From positions 1 through 9,278 of the forward strand of contig CAYSSS010000061.1 of NCBI GenBank assembly GCA_964433975.1: 9,278 nucleotides of DNA, in the 5' to 3' direction. Under the pieces are notes generated by a model that saw only the letters and a list, made by a program, of their open reading frames with translations, was not told where the DNA came from and did no database searches. Shown piece after piece: positions 6,649 to 9,278 of this stretch. Position 1 is the stretch's first letter, and each line of letters opens with the position of its first letter. The DNA comes from 2-01-FULL-45-10 sp964433975. Its GTDB lineage: Bacteria > Omnitrophota > Gorgyraeia > 2-01-FULL-45-10. The translations under genes and the position numbers were made by a program.

Positions 6649-7152
6649 CTAATTTTCTTTAGACTTTGCGACAACTACTTCACCATGTGAAATTATATTA
6701 CCTTTCAAATAAACGGAAGGCTTAACAGTCTCTATTATCATCATTGTGCCACGTGGTAAATTTTCGTCAGTCTCGACGTGGAGCGCCCGTAACGATAATC
6801 CGTCATTATAGCTCTCCCCGGTATATTCCTTAATTTCGATCTCGTATTTACCTAAACAATCCCTTATTCTTTGTAGCTGGTCATAAACCGCGTCTGCTTC
6901 ACTCCCTACTTTTTCACGAATTGTATCCTTAATCTTGCTTAATCTTTTTTCCAATCGCCACATTTCTATGGCCACAGCGGAAATCATTTTCGGCGATAAT
7001 ACGGAGCCGTCGGCCTCTGCTAGCACTCCGGCTGCAATGAGACCGCAAGGAGAATTCTTTTTCCTGCATTGATCAAACAATAATGGGTCACCCCAAAAGG
7101 TAAATAATTTTTTATTGTCATCCCCTTTTACAAACTTTATTTTCGGATACAT
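6649..7152 (-). CDS. GrpE-like protein, putative nucleotide exchange factor for the adjacent Hsp70
   Basis: 167 residues. GrpE proteins dimerise through a long helix and use a small C-terminal beta domain to open the Hsp70 ATPase domain and release ADP. Here residues about 55-102 are a long amphipathic helix (EMWRLEKRL, then RIRDCLGKY). It is followed by a beta-rich end (103-162) with the GrpE-like order I-I-EYTGE-YNDG (107-118), MIIETVKPSVY (138-148) and a final G-II--GEVVVA (151-162). This resembles the GrpE endings 'G--ViRpA-V-V'. Residues 1-54 contain C29 and C36 and match nothing I know. The classical long N-terminal helix is shorter than in E. coli GrpE (197 residues). It sits between the J-like and Hsp70 genes, which strengthens the call: together they make a full chaperone triad. 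Similarity is weak at sequence level, so the function is a well-supported inference, not certain. Confidence 0.62.
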   Translation of the reverse strand: MYPKIKFVKGDDNKKLFTFWGDPLLFDQCRKKNSPCGLIAAGVLAEADGSVLSPKMISAVAIEMWRLEKRLSKIKDTIREKVGSEADAVYDQLQRIRDCLGKYEIEIKEYTGESYNDGLSLRALHVETDENLPRGTMMIIETVKPSVYLKGNIISHGEVVVAKSKEN

Positions 7153-7156
7153 GCAG

Positions 7157-7162
7157 CCTCCC
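7157..7162 (-). promoter_or_regulatory. Ribosome binding site of the GrpE-like gene
   Basis: GGGAGG on the coding strand, 4 nt before ATG 7152-7150, lying in the 18-nt gap after the J-like gene. It supports this start for a protein whose N-terminus has no family guide. Confidence 0.6.
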
Positions 7163-7170
7163 TTTTATAC

Positions 7171-9060
7171 TTATCTGATTCTTCTGTTATATATCGCTAT
7201 TAACCTATTGCCCTCTTGAATGTTAGCATCATAGCTAATTTTCATGCGCTTTGCCTGATCTACAAAACCGTTGTAAACAGCCACCAAACCATTATACTGT
7301 TGAAGTTTAGAGTTATAATTATTCCTGACCCAATCTGGGACATATGTTGCATTGCGATATCTATTATCAATAGATTCCAGCTCATATTTTAGCGATGCCA
7401 GATCCTTTTCCTTACTCTCGGCTTCGCTCCATAATTGTCGTATCCGGCTTTCTTGGCTTTCAGTTACGGACCGAAGTTTTTCTATTTTCGTTTTTAGGTC
7501 GGCGATTCTCATCGTCTCATCGGTCGGTGGTACATAAGTACGACTACTGGCGGAAGAAGAGTAGGGCGAGGTTCTTCTTGTTGTTTTGGTTGTGGTCTTA
7601 CCGCTATCGGAAATCCATGATACTAGTATGATAAATCCAATTACCCAAACTAACCCTGGAACCTTTTTCAACATAGCCCAAAAATCAGAACCTGTCTGGG
7701 AAGAGGCCGTATTGGAAGAGGAGGTAGTGCCTGAAGAAGGGTAAGCGCTGCCTGCGGCATCAAGATGGGATTTTACTATTCGAGCATCTTTTTCACATTG
7801 CTGCTTTTGATAAGCAGATCCCGCATAATCTATCGCCTTTAATATTATTTCATATGATGCCGTATAGTCGCTGAAACGATTATGCACATCTACAGAAGCA
7901 TTCCTTAATGCTTTTGCCGCATTATCACGAGCGATGGTGAAATCGGTAATGCCATTTATGTCCACCATCCTGGCTTCGTATATCAGAATATCCGCTTTTT
8001 TTGCAAACTCCTTACAAAGCTTCAGGATAGCTTCTTCTCTTGCCTCTTTACCAAGAGCGGCAAGTTCTTTCGTTAGATTTGTACACGCAGAATTCATAGA
8101 ATTAATATGATTACTTAATACTCTATTAAACCCCTGGCTCAATGTGGCGGATGAAAAACTGGCATGCTCGAAAAGCGGGCCCACATTAAGGTTGAGCCCA
8201 TTAATAAGACTGGAGTGTTTTTTAACACGCTCGTAATCTTTAGCTGTAAGCGCTTGTGAAATGAATATAAAATTAGGCTCGATTATGCTTGCGAAGAATT
8301 GTTTGCAAATTTCCTTTGCCTTATCATCAGTAAGACGCGGATCGTTGATCCTTTTGACTTTTTCGTTAATTGATTCCCAAAAGTACTCCTGACTTATCAG
8401 ATACAAAAATCTATTGCTGGTAAAGTTCCAGTTTTTCCAGTGGGCTTCATCCAAGGCAACGTTACGCTTCTTTGATTTTGCTACTTCCTCTTTTAGGCCC
8501 ATTACCAGATAAACACCGCAATCTAAGCATATCTTCCAGGAAGAATCATACGCCTTATGGCATCTTGGACAAGTAGGTTCTTTTTCTTTACCTACGGCTG
8601 TCTTCCCCATTGCTTGCGGACCAGAATCATATTTGATAAGGCTCTCTTTTCCTATAACACTACTATGGGATAGAATTGCTTGATTAAAAAACGCCGAACC
8701 CCTACCAATGCCAGGCGGTCCATAATCGCTCGTCCGCTCACTCCAAATATCGTGCGCGCTTTTCCTTTGATTCTGCTCCAAGTAAGCATACGCCTTCTTA
8801 TCAATGTCGGTATACACCCAAAACCAGGATAACTCTTCCTTAAATCGCAGCACAGGATCCTCTAGCCGCTGCAAAGCATTTATTATGTTCTCCTCGCTCC
8901 TGTCAAGCGGCCCCATCCAGGAAAAGTCACACTCGTATTCAATGCTTACGCCAAGAGACCGTTTAATTTTGATCTCGTTCGCCCGGCGAACTATATCTGC
9001 CATTGGCGCATCAGGCAAAAGGCCCAAGACCCTGAAAGCGTTATTTTGATATCGATGCAT
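7171..9060 (-). CDS. Degenerate J-domain protein with zinc ribbon, transmembrane helix and coiled-coil tail
   Basis: 629 residues. The N-terminus (about 5-81) follows the pattern of divergent J-like domains found beside unusual Hsp70s: NNAFRVLGL (6-14), IVRRANEIK (23-31), then NALQRLEDP (61-69) and ELSWFW (76-81). No HPD tripeptide, the motif that triggers Hsp70 ATP hydrolysis in true J-domains, occurs anywhere in the protein. A zinc ribbon follows (C164, C167, C178, C181). Residues about 207-300 carry the motif HWKNW...FWESINEKVKRINDPRL, which I associate with the same family. Ser/Thr-rich linkers flank a transmembrane helix at about 467-483, and residues about 515-629 are coiled coil. There is no signal peptide, so the J-like half is probably cytoplasmic and the coiled coil outside, although charges flanking the helix do not settle this. 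AGGA (9074-9071) precedes the ATG by 10 nt. The likely role is to recruit the Hsp70 to the membrane. Confidence 0.78.
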   Translation of the reverse strand: MHRYQNNAFRVLGLLPDAPMADIVRRANEIKIKRSLGVSIEYECDFSWMGPLDRSEENIINALQRLEDPVLRFKEELSWFWVYTDIDKKAYAYLEQNQRKSAHDIWSERTSDYGPPGIGRGSAFFNQAILSHSSVIGKESLIKYDSGPQAMGKTAVGKEKEPTCPRCHKAYDSSWKICLDCGVYLVMGLKEEVAKSKKRNVALDEAHWKNWNFTSNRFLYLISQEYFWESINEKVKRINDPRLTDDKAKEICKQFFASIIEPNFIFISQALTAKDYERVKKHSSLINGLNLNVGPLFEHASFSSATLSQGFNRVLSNHINSMNSACTNLTKELAALGKEAREEAILKLCKEFAKKADILIYEARMVDINGITDFTIARDNAAKALRNASVDVHNRFSDYTASYEIILKAIDYAGSAYQKQQCEKDARIVKSHLDAAGSAYPSSGTTSSSNTASSQTGSDFWAMLKKVPGLVWVIGFIILVSWISDSGKTTTKTTRRTSPYSSSASSRTYVPPTDETMRIADLKTKIEKLRSVTESQESRIRQLWSEAESKEKDLASLKYELESIDNRYRNATYVPDWVRNNYNSKLQQYNGLVAVYNGFVDQAKRMKISYDANIQEGNRLIAIYNRRIR

Positions 9061-9091
9061 TTTGTGTTAATCCTGTCTTCTCATGGCATCA

Positions 9092-9278
9092 TCACTTATT
9101 GTCATTATAATAATAGAAATTGCCTAATTTTTGTCCAGATCCACTATACCCACCTGCCCCTGACACATAATCAAAATTACCCATCGACTGACTTGTATAA
9201 TTACCACCCTTGTTATCGTTGTAAATTGATAAGAAATCGCTTTTCGGCACCCCCCGGTCGACCTCGGCCCGCATAGGC
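9092..9278 (-). CDS. C-terminal end of an unrecognised Gly/Tyr/Asn-rich protein (partial)
   Basis: An open frame enters at the window edge and ends at TGA 9094-9092, leaving about 62 residues. An ATG at 9274-9272 is in frame, but no ribosome site can be judged, so the gene probably starts upstream. The tail is low in complexity and contains two imperfect copies of a motif: SQSMGNFDY and GQKLGNFYYYNDNK, with YNDNKGGN before the first. The copies use different codons, so the similarity is held at protein level, which argues for real coding. Such G-N-F/Y repeats suggest a beta-rich or extracellular end, but I do not recognise the family. It has the same strand as the J-like gene and lies 31 nt before it, so it may be the preceding gene of the operon. 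The outermost 40 bp are unusually GC-rich (see findings). Confidence 0.45.
   Translation of the reverse strand, partial: PMRAEVDRGVPKSDFLSIYNDNKGGNYTSQSMGNFDYVSGAGGYSGSGQKLGNFYYYNDNK

Noticed and set aside
1..9278. Housekeeping dnaK-dnaJ-grpE heat-shock operon
   Set aside because: The Hsp70 has an insert and a long tail, the J-like protein lacks HPD and a DnaJ zinc finger, the GrpE-like protein is highly divergent, and kinase and FHA genes are embedded. I also saw no CIRCE-type inverted repeat.

Overview
All recognisable genes in this window lie on the minus strand, packed head to tail, so transcription runs from high to low coordinates. The gaps are 31, 18, 14, -7, -1, 36 and 7 nt, which suggests one operon. 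Neither end is complete: one gene runs in at 9278 and another runs off at 1. No promoter, terminator, RNA gene, CRISPR array or mobile element is visible, and there is no gene-free stretch longer than 40 nt.

In transcription order the genes are: (1) the C-terminal tail of an unrecognised Gly/Tyr/Asn-rich protein (9278-9092); (2) a 629-residue degenerate J-domain protein with a zinc ribbon, one transmembrane helix and a coiled-coil tail (9060-7171); (3) a 167-residue GrpE-like protein (7152-6649); (4) an 835-residue Hsp70 with an extra beta domain and a long helical tail (6634-4127); (5) a soluble Ser/Thr protein kinase (4133-3069); (6) a 118-residue stand-alone FHA protein (3069-2713); (7) a 728-residue membrane-anchored protein with about twelve 32-residue 'G[VI]A..KYD..GN' repeats, ending in a type II pseudopilin-like C-terminus (2676-490); (8) the start of a second Hsp70-like protein with an N-terminal zinc ribbon (482-1, open at the window edge).

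Taken together this looks like a private Hsp70 machine (Hsp70, J-like and GrpE-like proteins) wired to a phospho-threonine writer and reader (kinase and FHA) and to two predicted membrane proteins, one of which is probably extracytoplasmic. Near-identical zinc ribbons in the J-like protein and the second Hsp70 tie the two ends of the operon together. The working model, which is inference, is a kinase/FHA-controlled chaperone system acting at or near the cell envelope.

Organism: a bacterium with moderate to low GC. The 'ACIANLKQI.GA...WA' pseudopilin signature, the C-terminal 'IPGHT' motif, and eukaryote-like kinase and FHA genes next to divergent Hsp70s recall the PVC group (Omnitrophota, Lentisphaerota, Planctomycetota). 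This rests on remembered family patterns, not a search, so the placement is weak.
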